DNA of 28,021 nucleotides from a virus. The notes below the pieces were generated by a model, which did not search any database, was not told where the DNA came from, and saw only the letters and a list, made by a program, of their open reading frames with translations. Location of the stretch: the IMG/VR virus record IMGVR_UViG_3300047548_000436, positions 1-28,021 of that record; one strand, written 5' to 3'. Positions 17,401 to 24,751 of this stretch are shown here, one piece after another. Position numbers and translations under genes: made by a program. Each line of letters starts with the position of its first letter. The stretch's first letter is position 1.

Positions 17401-20400
17401 ATGTGCTCAGCGAAGCGCACGACGTCCGCCAGCACCAGGGACACGGCGAACGTCGCTCGGTCCTGCGTGGCCGCCGCATCCGCGAACGATCGCAGGAACT
17501 GCACCTGCTTGGCGAACGCATCGCTCGCCTGGCCGGCGTCGGCGAACGTCTTGCTCGCACCCTTGGCGAGTGCATCTACCACGCGGCCGAGCTCCGTCAA
17601 GGCCTTGCCGGCGGCGAACACCCGGGCCTCGGTCAGGCTCGCCGAGTCGGAGGCGCCCTTGCCCGGGGTCAGCGTGGCCTTGTCGGTCGCCCTCGAGCTG
17701 TCGGCCACCGGGCGCACCAGGGCGAACCGCTCGGCATCACTCACCTGCCCCATGTCAGCCAGGGAGCGCACCAGCTCGCGCGCCATGGCATCGGTGACGC
17801 CAGCGGACTCGGCGATCATGCGGCCGATGGCGAGTGTGGCGTCGTCGCTGGTCGCGGCGCTGTCGGCGAGGAACTGCCGGCGCAGGAACACGAACTGGAT
17901 CGCATCCGCCACCGAGCTCAGGTGGGCGAGCGTCTTGTTCAGCGCGAGCGTCGCGTCCTCGCTGGCAGCCGCACTGTCTGCAGCCACCTTGGCCATCGCC
18001 CGGCGGGCGGCGTCGGTGATCTGCGCCTGGTCAGACAGGGTCTTCAGCAGCGCGAGCACCGGCCGGTCGGACGCCGAGCTCGCGTCCGCCAACCCGCGCG
18101 CCAGGGTCAGCGCCGCGGAGTCGCCGAGCAGGGCCGCATCAGCGAGCCCGCGCCCGAGCCACCGGGCCACCGCATCGGAGACACCAGCCGCCTCGGCAAT
18201 GCGCCGCTCGACGGCGCGGGTGACGCGCTCGCTCAGGCTGAGCAGGTCAGCGACCTGGCGGCCGAACTCGAGGGTGGCCTTGTCCGCGGCAGTCGAGGCA
18301 TCAGCCCGAGGCCGCGCGAACAGCAGCGCCGCGCGATCGGAGGCTGCGCCCGTATCCTTCAGCGCCTTGGCCACATCGCGCCGCTGCGCATCGGTCAGGC
18401 TGCCTGTATCGACCAGGCCCTTCCCGAGCGCCCGGCGAGCGGCGTCGAGGATCGAGGCGATGTCGGTCTGCGAGCGCAGGAACTGCACCGTGCGGGCGAA
18501 CGCATCGGAGAGCTGCGACCCGTCGGCGAGCGTCTTGCCCGGCCCGCGGGAGACCGCATCGGTGAGCCGGCCGCTGTCAGCAAGCGGCTTCGACGTGGCT
18601 CGGCTCAGCGCATCCGCAGCGGTGCCGGTGTCCGAGGCGCCCTTGCCGAAGGCGAGCGTCTCGCTGTCGGTGGCGTTGGCAGCCTCAAGCAGCGTGCGCG
18701 CCAGGCTCAGTGCCGCGGCATCGCTGAGGCGCCCGGTATCCGCCAGCGGGTGGCCGAGGGACTTGGCGGCCGCATCGGTCGTGCCGGCGGTGTCGTTGGC
18801 GCCCTTGCCGAAGGCCTGCGCCAGCGTCTCGGCGAGCGAGAGCTGGTCCGCGACATTGCGCCCGTAGGCCAGAGCCACGGCATCGTCGGCGTTCGCCGCG
18901 TCGGCGAGCTGGCGCGCGAGCGCGAGCGCGGCCGCATCGAGAGCGCGCCCGGCGTCGGCGAGGCTCTTCGTGCCATCGCGGCGCAGCGTGTCGGCGAGCT
19001 GGCCAGCATCAGCCAGGCCCTTGCCCACAGCGCGCTGCTGCGCGTCGGAGACGGTGCCCACATCGGCGAACTGCCGGGCGTAGGCCACGGCACGCGCGAA
19101 TGCGTCGCTCAGGCGAGCCTGGTCGGCAAACACCTTGCCGGCCGACAGCGCCGTACGGTCGCTGGTGCGCGGCGTCTCGGTGAGCGCCTTGGCGACGCTG
19201 CGGGACAGCGTGTCGAGCGCCCGCCCCACATCGAACGCGCCCTTGCCGATCGCCAGGACATCGGCGTCGGAGGTCTTCGCAGCGTCAGCCAGGGAGCGTC
19301 CCAGCGACAGCGCCGCGGCGTCGAGTGCGCGCGAGGCATCGGCCAGCGGCCGCGACACGCCCTTGGCGATCAGGTCGGCCGCGCTCGGCACATCCTGCAG
19401 CGACTTCGACACCGCGCGCGCCAGGGTCTCGCTGAGCCTCAGCAGGTCGGCCGCATTGCGACCCACCTCAAGCACGGCGTCCTCGCTCAAGCCCGCGCTG
19501 TCGGCGAGCTTGTGGGCCAGGCCGAGAGCCAGGGCATCCAGGGGTCGGGCCGTGTCGGCGAGCGCCTTGGTGCCATCGCGGCGCAGCGCATCGGCCACCG
19601 CGCCGGCGTCGACCAGGCTCTTGCCCACCGCGTAGGCGGCCGCGTCGGAGCTCGTCGCGCTGTCGCTCAGGCTGCGCAGGTACTGCACGACCCGGGTGAG
19701 CGCATCGGTGGCCGCGAACGAGTCGGCGAGCACCTTGCCAGGACCACGCGCGACAGCGTCGGTCAGGCGGCCGGTGTCGGCCATCGCCTTGGCCACGTCG
19801 CGGCGCAGCGTGTCGTTGAGCCGGCCGGTCTCGGCCAGGCCCTTCACGAACGCGAGCACCTCGGCATCGGTAACCGAGCCGCCGTCGGCGAGCGGGCGCG
19901 CCAGGCTGATGGACTTGCGGTCAGCGAGGCTCGCGGCATCGAGCACCGCCCGGCTAAACCCGATCGACGCAGCGTCGGAGACCTGCCCGAGCTCGGCCAG
20001 GCGCTTGTCCAGCGAGCGGGTGAGCACCTCACCCACCGCGAACAGGTCAGCGACCGACTTCGCGAGCTCGAGCACCGCCCTGTCGCCGGCGCGCCCGGCA
20101 TCGGCCAGGGGTCGCGCGAACGCGAGCGCAGCGCGATCGGCGGCACCACTCACGTCGGCGAGCGTCTTGGCGACGTCGCGGCGCAGCAGGTCGGTGGCCC
20201 GACCGGTGTCAGCGAGTCCCTTGCCCGTCTGCCGCGTGGCCGCATCGGATGCGGACGCGGTGTCGGACGGTTTGCGGACGAACGCGACGGCACTGGCGAA
20301 CGCGTCCGAGAGCCAAGAGCTGTCGGAGGCGACCTTGCCTGGCTGCAGCGAAGCGGCATCGATGGCTTTGGGCTGGTCGCGCAGCGCCTTGTCCAGGCCT

Positions 20401-21500
20401 TGGGCGATGGCGTCGGACGTTGTGCCGGCGTCAGCCAGGGCCTTGCCCAGCGCCCGGCGCAGCTCGTCGGAGCTCGCGGCCGCATCGGAGAGCCGGCGCC
20501 CGAACCCCATCGCGATCTTGAGCGTGTCGGCCAGGGACGCGGCATCTTGCAGCGGCCGGCTCAGGCTGGCGGCGAACGCATCGGCCGCCCGGCTCAGGTC
20601 ATCCAGAGCCTTCACGACGCTACGGCGCGTCGTGTCGGCGGCGGACGCCATATCGCGCAGCGCTTTGCCGGTGTCGCGGCTCGCGGCGTCGGTGGCGCGT
20701 GAGACGTCTGCGGGCCGGCGCACGAACTGCACCGCCCGCCGGAACGTGTCCTCAAGCCAGCCGATGTCCTCGACAGGCTTGCCGACGGCGCGGCTTGTGA
20801 CATCAAGCGCCCGGCCGTCGTCGGTGAGCGGCTTGCCCACCTCGCGGGCCATGCGCTCCTGGGCGGAGGGCGCATCACGCAAGCCCTTGCCGACATCGCG
20901 CCGAGCCTCATCGCGCGCAGAGGCCTGGTCGGCGACTCGCTTCGTCAGGTCGCGCGAGACGACCTCGAGTGCGGTCGCGGCATCGAACAGCTGCCTCGAC
21001 AGTGCGAACGCAATGCGGTCGACCGGGCTCGCGCCATCGCGCAGTACCCGGCCGACATCGAAACGTTGCGCATCCGCGGCGCCGGCCGTGTCCCTGACAG
21101 CCTTCGTGACGTCGCGCTGGATGCGGTCCTCGAGAGCGGCCCGCTCACGCAGCACGCGCTCGAGCTCGATGGAGAGCTGATCCAGGGCGGAGGCCGTGTG
21201 GCCCAGGCCCTTGGCCAGCAGCATCGACAGCGCATCGGAGGCGCTCGCCAGGTGAGCCAGCAGGACCGACTTGACGAAGTACCCGACCAGCGCCTCGATG
21301 CGGATCGACGTGGCGCTGACGGCGGCCTGGATGGAGGCCGCCGAGACGGCCGCCCGCAGCTGCTCCACCTGGGTCGCGGCACGCACACGCACCGCCTCGA
21401 GCCCGGCACGAACGGCCGGCGCGGCAGCGCTGACGCGGGCCTGAGCAGCATCAGCCGCCGCCCTCAGCTTGGCGAGGGACGTGCTCGCCTTGATCGACAT
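14481..21500 (-). CDS. Giant 2339-aa repeat protein of about 120 18/20-residue units
   Basis: The start at 21500 overlaps the BppU-like stop (TGATG). Residues 1-84 are Ala-rich and helical, ending in a hydrophobic patch (YFVKSVLLAHLA). From 85 to 2307 the protein is an unbroken array of units of the form xxx[ST]D-A-x5-x-GKxLAD. Residues 1-1322 are mostly 18-residue units; from about 1340 many are 20-residue units of the type SDAFARVVAYVRSFAD. Ser/Thr-Asp at each helix start looks like an N-cap, so each unit is probably a short helix plus a turn. The last 32 residues end in YCSDPFYFGGDFVGASRTF, a cap unlike the repeats. No catalytic motif is visible. Position after the head-tail adaptors and before fibres suggests a long virion fibre or whisker. 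I do not recognise a named family. Confidence 0.9.
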   Translation of the reverse strand: MSIKASTSLAKLRAAADAAQARVSAAAPAVRAGLEAVRVRAATQVEQLRAAVSAASIQAAVSATSIRIEALVGYFVKSVLLAHLASASDALSMLLAKGLGHTASALDQLSIELERVLRERAALEDRIQRDVTKAVRDTAGAADAQRFDVGRVLRDGASPVDRIAFALSRQLFDAATALEVVSRDLTKRVADQASARDEARRDVGKGLRDAPSAQERMAREVGKPLTDDGRALDVTSRAVGKPVEDIGWLEDTFRRAVQFVRRPADVSRATDAASRDTGKALRDMASAADTTRRSVVKALDDLSRAADAFAASLSRPLQDAASLADTLKIAMGFGRRLSDAAASSDELRRALGKALADAGTTSDAIAQGLDKALRDQPKAIDAASLQPGKVASDSSWLSDAFASAVAFVRKPSDTASASDAATRQTGKGLADTGRATDLLRRDVAKTLADVSGAADRAALAFARPLADAGRAGDRAVLELAKSVADLFAVGEVLTRSLDKRLAELGQVSDAASIGFSRAVLDAASLADRKSISLARPLADGGSVTDAEVLAFVKGLAETGRLNDTLRRDVAKAMADTGRLTDAVARGPGKVLADSFAATDALTRVVQYLRSLSDSATSSDAAAYAVGKSLVDAGAVADALRRDGTKALADTARPLDALALGLAHKLADSAGLSEDAVLEVGRNAADLLRLSETLARAVSKSLQDVPSAADLIAKGVSRPLADASRALDAAALSLGRSLADAAKTSDADVLAIGKGAFDVGRALDTLSRSVAKALTETPRTSDRTALSAGKVFADQARLSDAFARAVAYARQFADVGTVSDAQQRAVGKGLADAGQLADTLRRDGTKSLADAGRALDAAALALARQLADAANADDAVALAYGRNVADQLSLAETLAQAFGKGANDTAGTTDAAAKSLGHPLADTGRLSDAAALSLARTLLEAANATDSETLAFGKGASDTGTAADALSRATSKPLADSGRLTDAVSRGPGKTLADGSQLSDAFARTVQFLRSQTDIASILDAARRALGKGLVDTGSLTDAQRRDVAKALKDTGAASDRAALLFARPRADASTAADKATLEFGRQVADLLSLSERVTRAVERRIAEAAGVSDAVARWLGRGLADAALLGDSAALTLARGLADASSASDRPVLALLKTLSDQAQITDAARRAMAKVAADSAAASEDATLALNKTLAHLSSVADAIQFVFLRRQFLADSAATSDDATLAIGRMIAESAGVTDAMARELVRSLADMGQVSDAERFALVRPVADSSRATDKATLTPGKGASDSASLTEARVFAAGKALTELGRVVDALAKGASKTFADAGQASDAFAKQVQFLRSFADAAATQDRATFAVSLVLADVVRFAEHIDAQRTLLVQPADSTRATDLFSANTGTPNSDAGQIADVFSRIVAFARSFGETSLASDKAARAVGKSLADAPRATDTFARAVGFVRSYSDAGQVSDAFSRAVQYMRSIADSSTTSDQAKRSIGKASTDHGYVADAFARAVAFLRSFSDGSSTSDASTRAVGKGLSEAPRAGDTTAKGLSKGALADSSVATDVFARVVAFLRQAADSTGASDAFVRVVAFVRKPIDTSTVSDTFARAVSFVRALPETTGVSDALARVVAYVRSFSDAGRAADQSTKAVGKPAADSSELSDLFAYVMSLVRSIADSTRATDSAAKGAGKAASDAGTVTDAFTRTAAFVRPVADPGRVSDAFSWFVSYVRSFADSTQIADAFARTVAYVRAAADSAGVSDAFARTVAWVRSFADVSRATDAAAKSTGKPAADSSTVGDAFARVAAFVRSFAEGGRATDAPAKAVSKPASDGSSVADAFARALAWVRSFSDGGKAADQAAKSAGKVASDGFSISELFAYVMGLARSLADSARATDAAAKSVAKSPSDGGSVSESFTRTAAFVRSFADPGKVSDTFSRLVAYARSIADTSQVSDAFSRVVAYVRGLADSSGISDAFARVVAYVRSLSDSARATDAPMKALGKPASDGSSVADAFARVVAWVRSFADSGRATDSASKAVAKTPSDGASTTDAFSRVAAYVRALADASVVSEAIKVVMGYARSLTDSAKATDAPAKSLSKPAADSSSLSDAFAKVVAFVRKPADAANVGDQSTRSAGKVQTEAPKVGDAFAKVMAWARSAADTSSVSDALARTVAFARSVADSTGVSDALTKVMSFARAATDTTNVTDAFVRLVAYARSVADSSGVSDAVSRAISRGTIALSLGTSDTFARAAGFTRSFSDSSSASDAFARAVSFVRALAHTSTTTDNNFKALGKAVSGESAFIADNRVLAPGKGAAETTSTSDAGSLLAQSYCSDPFYFGGDFVGASRTF
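15396..16667 (-). repeat. Two tandem 636-bp higher-order blocks
   Basis: Residues 1612-1823 and 1824-2035 are two copies of an 11-unit block with the same order of long and short units (20-18-20-18-20-20-20-20-18-20-18 residues, 212 in total). Unit-to-unit matches are clear: SDLFAYVMSLVRSIAD against SELFAYVMGLARSLAD, and TDAFTRTAAFVRPVADP against SESFTRTAAFVRSFADP. At the DNA level, CATCACGTACGCGAACAG at 16521 and CATGACGTAGGCGAACAG at 15885 lie exactly 636 bases apart. Confidence 0.88.
17859..20258 (-). repeat. Four tandem 600-bp higher-order blocks
   Basis: Residues 415-1214 form four blocks of 200 residues, each of ten 18-residue units and one 20-residue unit. Equivalent units match in order, for example LLRRDVAKTLAD, ALRRDGTKALAD, TLRRDGTKSLAD and AQRRDVAKALKD. 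In the DNA, TGCCATCGCGGCGCAGCG occurs at both 18971 and 19571, with related words at 18371 (CCACATCGCGCCGCTGCG) and 20171 (CGACGTCGCGGCGCAGCA). Block limits, in order of translation, are 19659-20258, 19059-19658, 18459-19058 and 17859-18458. Confidence 0.9.
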
Positions 21501-21829
21501 CAGAAGTCCTCGCGGACCTTGAACTTCAGGACGTCGTAGACCGTCTGGATGCCTTGCCCGGCACCGAAGTTGATCTCGACCTCACCCTCGTAGTCGCCGC
21601 CCGGCACATCGAGCGTGGTCGGGTTCCAGCGGAACACGACGACGCCCGCAGGCCCGTCGAAGACGTTCCCGGTGAGCGTGTCGAGCACGGTCGATTCGCC
21701 GGCGGCGCGGAACTTCAGGAACACCTCGGCGCCCGAGATGTCGATCGCCTCACCGGTGGTCTCGTCCGTCAGCGTGAGCTTCAGCTGCGGGCGGGTGTCG
21801 CCCTGGACGAGCTTGATCTTCTCGGCCAT
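21500..21829 (-). CDS. BppU N-terminal-like small beta-sandwich protein
   Basis: 109 aa. Start at 21829 with GGAGG six bases upstream. The sequence KLVQGDTRPQLKLTLTD (residues 5-21), IDISGAEVFLKFR (28-40) and PGGDYEGEVEINF (80-92) has the pattern of the N-terminal domain of baseplate upper protein BppU (DUF2479-like): an Ig-like beta-sandwich that anchors fibres to the tail. In lactococcal phages this domain is fused to a fibre; here it stands alone but overlaps the giant repeat gene by TGATG. It may therefore tether the giant protein to the virion; that is inference. Only the domain pattern is seen. Confidence 0.65.
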   Translation of the reverse strand: MAEKIKLVQGDTRPQLKLTLTDETTGEAIDISGAEVFLKFRAAGESTVLDTLTGNVFDGPAGVVVFRWNPTTLDVPGGDYEGEVEINFGAGQGIQTVYDVLKFKVREDF

Positions 21830-21839
21830 GCGGCCCTCC

Positions 21840-22481
21840 TCAGAATCCGAAGCGGCGCGGTCGAACCGTGACCGTGCCCGGCGAACGCTCGTGGATCGAG
21901 TCGATGCGCGCCTGGATGATGGCGGCGTCGAACAAGCCCTTGTGGTAGGCGGCCAGGTCGTTGTTGGTCCAGGCCTTCTGCGGCATGGCCATCAGCCGCG
22001 CCTTGGCGCCCGAGAGCAGTGCCTCAAGGTAGTTGTTGACCAGGAAGTCCGGCAGCGTCGTGCTGGTGACGGTGGGCTGGTAGATGACGCGCAGCACCAG
22101 CTTCTGCCGGTTGGCGTTCATCGGGGTCGGGAAGATCCGGACGGTACTCCAGTCGGCCGCGGTGTTGTAGTACACCGGGTCCGACCCTTGCGCCGTCTGC
22201 CAGTTGGGCATCACCTGCACGAGCTTCGCGAGCACCACCGGCACGAGCTCGCGATCGGCGGCCCACACCTGCTTGACCGCGACGATGCCCGCATCGGTGG
22301 GCGCCTCGAGGTCGTAGGTGTGGACCTTGTCGATGACCGTGATCGGGTCCTGCAGCTCGTCCCAGAGAAGGGTCTCGCGGCAGAACTCGATCGCGGCCAG
22401 CGTCAGCGCCTGCTTGGCCGTCACATCCGGCACTGCTGGCGTTTCCGCCAACAGGTACGGCAACAGGTCGGCCGTCTTCAT
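21840..22481 (-). CDS. Head-tail adaptor / tail-tube A-like protein
   Basis: 213 aa, ATG at 22481 only three bases after the upstream TAA, with a poor ribosome site, so coupled translation is likely. It opens with a helical segment (MKTADLLPYLLAE), then AIEFCRETLLWDELQDP (31-47). A beta-rich middle follows (KVHTYDLEAPTD; RIFPTPMNANRQKLVLRV) and a C-terminal helical part (NNYLEALLSGAKARLMAMP). This matches the layout of adaptor proteins below podovirus portals: helices binding the portal plus a beta domain. It and the gene before it probably form the successive adaptor or tail-tube rings. The assignment is by pattern and position. Confidence 0.65.
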   Translation of the reverse strand: MKTADLLPYLLAETPAVPDVTAKQALTLAAIEFCRETLLWDELQDPITVIDKVHTYDLEAPTDAGIVAVKQVWAADRELVPVVLAKLVQVMPNWQTAQGSDPVYYNTAADWSTVRIFPTPMNANRQKLVLRVIYQPTVTSTTLPDFLVNNYLEALLSGAKARLMAMPQKAWTNNDLAAYHKGLFDAAIIQARIDSIHERSPGTVTVRPRRFGF

Positions 22482-22484
22482 GGC

Positions 22485-23270
22485 TTACGCCGTCGGCGTC
22501 GCGTTCGGCGAGGCGTTCGGGTTGAACGGCAGCGCGCGCAGGTTCGGGTTCACGCCGGTGAGCGCGGCCACCTGGGCGTTGATCGAGCCGGTGAACAGCT
22601 GCGTGTGAGCCGCGGCCAGGTTCGTGTTGCCAGCGAACTCGGCATCCTTCATGTAGGCGCGGGCCAGGACGTAGTTGACCAGGTCGTCGATGTACTTGTC
22701 GTCGATGCTGATCTTCGTCGTGTCGGTGCCGTTCATGCCGTAGTCGTTCGTGTCAGGCACCTCGACCGGGTTGGCCAGGTACGACACCTCGACCCACCAC
22801 GCGCCCGAGGCGGGGACGCCCGGGTTGACGTAGAAGATCTTCGGCGTGCGCGGATCGAACGAGTACTGGTTGATCGGGGTGCCCGAGTTCGAGTGCCAGT
22901 CCGGATCGTTGACGTCGAGGACCTCGCGGTCGACCAGGCGGATCGCCCGGCCCGCCGTCTCGCCCGTGGCGCCCATGTTGCGGATCACGGCCTGCAGGTA
23001 GTGCCCGTAGACGTCGGTCGCCACCGAGCCGTCACCGGGCTTGACGCTCGCCGCCGGCAGGGCCTCGATCGACTGCTTGGTGCCGGTGGCCAGCTTGATC
23101 GCGTCCGTCCGCGCGCAGGCCGAGGGGATGTACTTCGCGATGGCCTTCTGGCCGTCGTTGAGCCACGCTACCAGCTCGCGCTGCGTCCAGCGGGTGAACT
23201 GCGGGCTGATGTCGTGGAGCTGGGAGCTGACGCGGAAGATCGCGTCGCGCACGAGGATGGATGAGGACAT
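22485..23270 (-). CDS. Phage head-tail adaptor protein (DUF6682-like)
   Basis: 261 aa. Start at 23270 with GGAGA upstream. The helical N-terminus (ILVRDAIFRVSSQLHD; FTRWTQRELVAWLNDGQKAI) is typical of podovirus adaptors. It is followed by a beta domain with DREVLDVNDPDWHS near 132-145 and RTPKIFYVNPGVP near 159-171, then KYIDDLVNYVLARAYMKDAEFAGN near 190-213 and a Pro/Asn-rich end. The WLNDGQ and YVLARAYMKDAE segments are those I associate with the DUF6682 adaptor family, which links portal to tail. It sits between the capsid-associated gene and the second adaptor-like gene. Confidence 0.75.
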   Translation of the reverse strand: MSSSILVRDAIFRVSSQLHDISPQFTRWTQRELVAWLNDGQKAIAKYIPSACARTDAIKLATGTKQSIEALPAASVKPGDGSVATDVYGHYLQAVIRNMGATGETAGRAIRLVDREVLDVNDPDWHSNSGTPINQYSFDPRTPKIFYVNPGVPASGAWWVEVSYLANPVEVPDTNDYGMNGTDTTKISIDDKYIDDLVNYVLARAYMKDAEFAGNTNLAAAHTQLFTGSINAQVAALTGVNPNLRALPFNPNASPNATPTA

Positions 23271-23294
23271 GCTGGTCTCCGATGCGGGTGGGGA

Positions 23295-23666
23295 TTAGGC
23301 CGCGGGCGCCGGCTCCACCGAGTACGGGAAGCGCTTGTTGTGCTTCTCGATCACGCCCTGCGGCGTCTGGTGGTAGGTCGTCGTGACCGCGTTGTCGAGG
23401 ATGTGGACGACTTCGACCGGCACGAGGAACGGCTTGCCGCGCGGGATCTGGTACGCGTAGCCGTTCAGGCTGACGACGACAGCATCGGATCCACCCTCGG
23501 TTTCCGTCGGGTGGATCGTCAGCAGCGCCTTCTTGCCCGAGAGCGCGTCGTCCGAGTTGCTCCCGCGCACTTCGGCCGCGCTCACCTTGGGGGCTTGCTT
23601 GGTCGGAGTCTTCACGTCGGGGGAAACTTCGTCGTCGAGGGTCGTGATGGTGGTGGTCTTTGCCAT
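23295..23666 (-). CDS. Conserved capsid-associated hypothetical protein
   Basis: 123 aa starting at 23666 with GTGAGG about 12 bases upstream. The first 40 residues are charged and probably flexible. Residues about 47-105 are a compact beta pattern: KKALLTIHPTETEGGSDAVVVSLNGYAYQIPRG split over several strands, then FLVPVEVVHILDNAV. Proteins with this VNGxxYxIPRG core are common directly downstream of N4-gp56-type capsid genes. They may be decoration or head-completion proteins, but their role is not known to me. The capsid gene's downstream hairpins separate the two. Confidence 0.75.
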   Translation of the reverse strand: MAKTTTITTLDDEVSPDVKTPTKQAPKVSAAEVRGSNSDDALSGKKALLTIHPTETEGGSDAVVVSLNGYAYQIPRGKPFLVPVEVVHILDNAVTTTYHQTPQGVIEKHNKRFPYSVEPAPAA

Positions 23667-23695
23667 GTTGCTATTGCCTCACAGGGTTGGGGGAA

Positions 23696-23745
23696 GCGGC
23701 CCAGGCATCACTGCGCTGGGCCGCTCATCACGGCCGATCAGGCCG
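23696..23745 (-). terminator. Tandem hairpins downstream of the capsid gene
   Basis: Reading leftward after the capsid stop, a 5-bp stem (CGGCC at 23731-23735 with GGCCG at 23741-23745) is followed by a stronger 9-bp perfect stem. The stronger stem is GCGGCCCAG at 23696-23704 with CTGGGCCGC at 23716-23724. The 11-base loop can close further by GCA/TGC pairing. The next bases on the minus strand are TTCCCCC, not a full T-run. Position right after the most highly expressed gene fits a partial terminator or an mRNA-stabilising element. Confidence 0.5.
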
Positions 23746-23752
23746 GGAACGA

Positions 23753-24751
23753 TCAGGCGGTCGCGGCAACTTCCGCGCGAACCATCCAGCTGTCGTTCAG
23801 GATGACGGCGGTCTGCATCGCCTTCCAGCCGACGTGGCCGCGCTGCGCAAGCGGGTCGCTGTCGCTGGGCTTCGGGTTCACGACCATCGGCGTGACCGCG
23901 AACATGCCCTTGAGCGCCACGATGCCGTAGGCGTCGCGAGCGACGTACAGCACCGGGTACACGTCGGCCTTGGTGCCGCCGGTCGACAGCATGACCTTGG
24001 TGGCCGCGTTGGTCTTGTCACCGCCGCCGTTGGCCCACGGCTCGAAGATCGTGGACGACACGTAGCGGACGTCCTCAACCTTGCCGAGCTCGTTTTCCCA
24101 CGGGGTCATCGTGCCGTACTTCTCGGCCGGCACGAAGTTGGTCATCGAGCGAACGTCGGCCTCGAGGTCCGGGTGGATCAGGGCGACGTAGCCCGGGGCC
24201 ACGTTCTCGGTGCCGAACGCCGGCGTGCTGCGGACGATCGTGGTGATGAAGCGCGCGTTCTGGCGCTTCAGGGCACGCACAGCGCGACGCTGCAGCTCGA
24301 TGGTGACCGGCGTGTTGACGTCGGTGCGCGCGGCGCCGTTGGCGTACAGCACGTTGGTGCCCGCCTTCAGGATGCCGAAGCGCATTTTCTCGATCATCTG
24401 CGCGGCCTGCTCGCCGATCAGGGCGATCGACTCGTTCAGGACCGGGTCCTCGTGCGTGTCGAGGATCACATCGGAGATCGTGACCTTGTCGCCGTACTGG
24501 GCCAGGGTCGCGGTCACGTCGGTGACGGCCAGGGTCTGGCCAACCGGCGTCACGCCTTCGGCCAGCGTCGCCGGGGTGTTCGGCAGCGCGCTGTAGCGGC
24601 GGAACTTGATGATCTTCGTCGAGGCCTCGGGCAGGGTCTTGGCCTGGCCGAACTTCTCAAGGACGAGGTACGGGAGACCGCGCTTCAGCAGCTCTTTCTC
24701 AGCGTAGGCGGCGGTACGGGGGCTGATGTCCCCATAAACGGTAGAAGCCAT
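23753..24751 (-). CDS. N4-gp56 family major capsid protein
   Basis: 332 aa. Start at 24751 with AAAGGA upstream. Features typical of this family appear in order: KIIKFRRYSALPNTPATLAEGVTP split across 46-69, LAQYGDKVTISDVILDTHEDPVL split across 83-105, GEQAAQMIEKMRFGILKAGTNV split across 113-134, a middle VRALKRQNARFIT, VALIHPDLEADVRSM near 189-203, and GKVEDVRYVSS near 223-233. These form the HK97-like coat subunit of the icosahedral head. Length agrees with the family. The scaffold gene lies directly upstream and the portal before that, the standard head order. This is the best-supported virion call in the window. Confidence 0.93.
   Translation of the reverse strand: MASTVYGDISPRTAAYAEKELLKRGLPYLVLEKFGQAKTLPEASTKIIKFRRYSALPNTPATLAEGVTPVGQTLAVTDVTATLAQYGDKVTISDVILDTHEDPVLNESIALIGEQAAQMIEKMRFGILKAGTNVLYANGAARTDVNTPVTIELQRRAVRALKRQNARFITTIVRSTPAFGTENVAPGYVALIHPDLEADVRSMTNFVPAEKYGTMTPWENELGKVEDVRYVSSTIFEPWANGGGDKTNAATKVMLSTGGTKADVYPVLYVARDAYGIVALKGMFAVTPMVVNPKPSDSDPLAQRGHVGWKAMQTAVILNDSWMVRAEVAATA

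Larger units (their letters stand above)
14580..21248 (-). repeat. Array of about 119 tandem 18/20-residue coding units
   Basis: Reading residues 85-2307 by eye gives 119 consecutive units: 18 or 20 residues each, with three of 19. Adding the 84-residue start and the 32-residue end accounts exactly for 2339 residues. Acidic residues recur at unit position 5 and at position 17 (19 in the long form), and Lys/Arg near position 13. The long form inserts two residues where the short form has the GK pair. Units differ at DNA level but share strong GC-rich codon bias. Confidence 0.93.

Noticed and set aside
15117-20702. An 1861-codon open frame on the plus strand opposite the giant repeat gene
   Set aside because: It mirrors the repeat periodicity and GC bias of the minus-strand gene, is rich in Arg/Gly/His/Ala as expected for antisense frames, and lies opposite a gene whose repeat units and operon position are clear.
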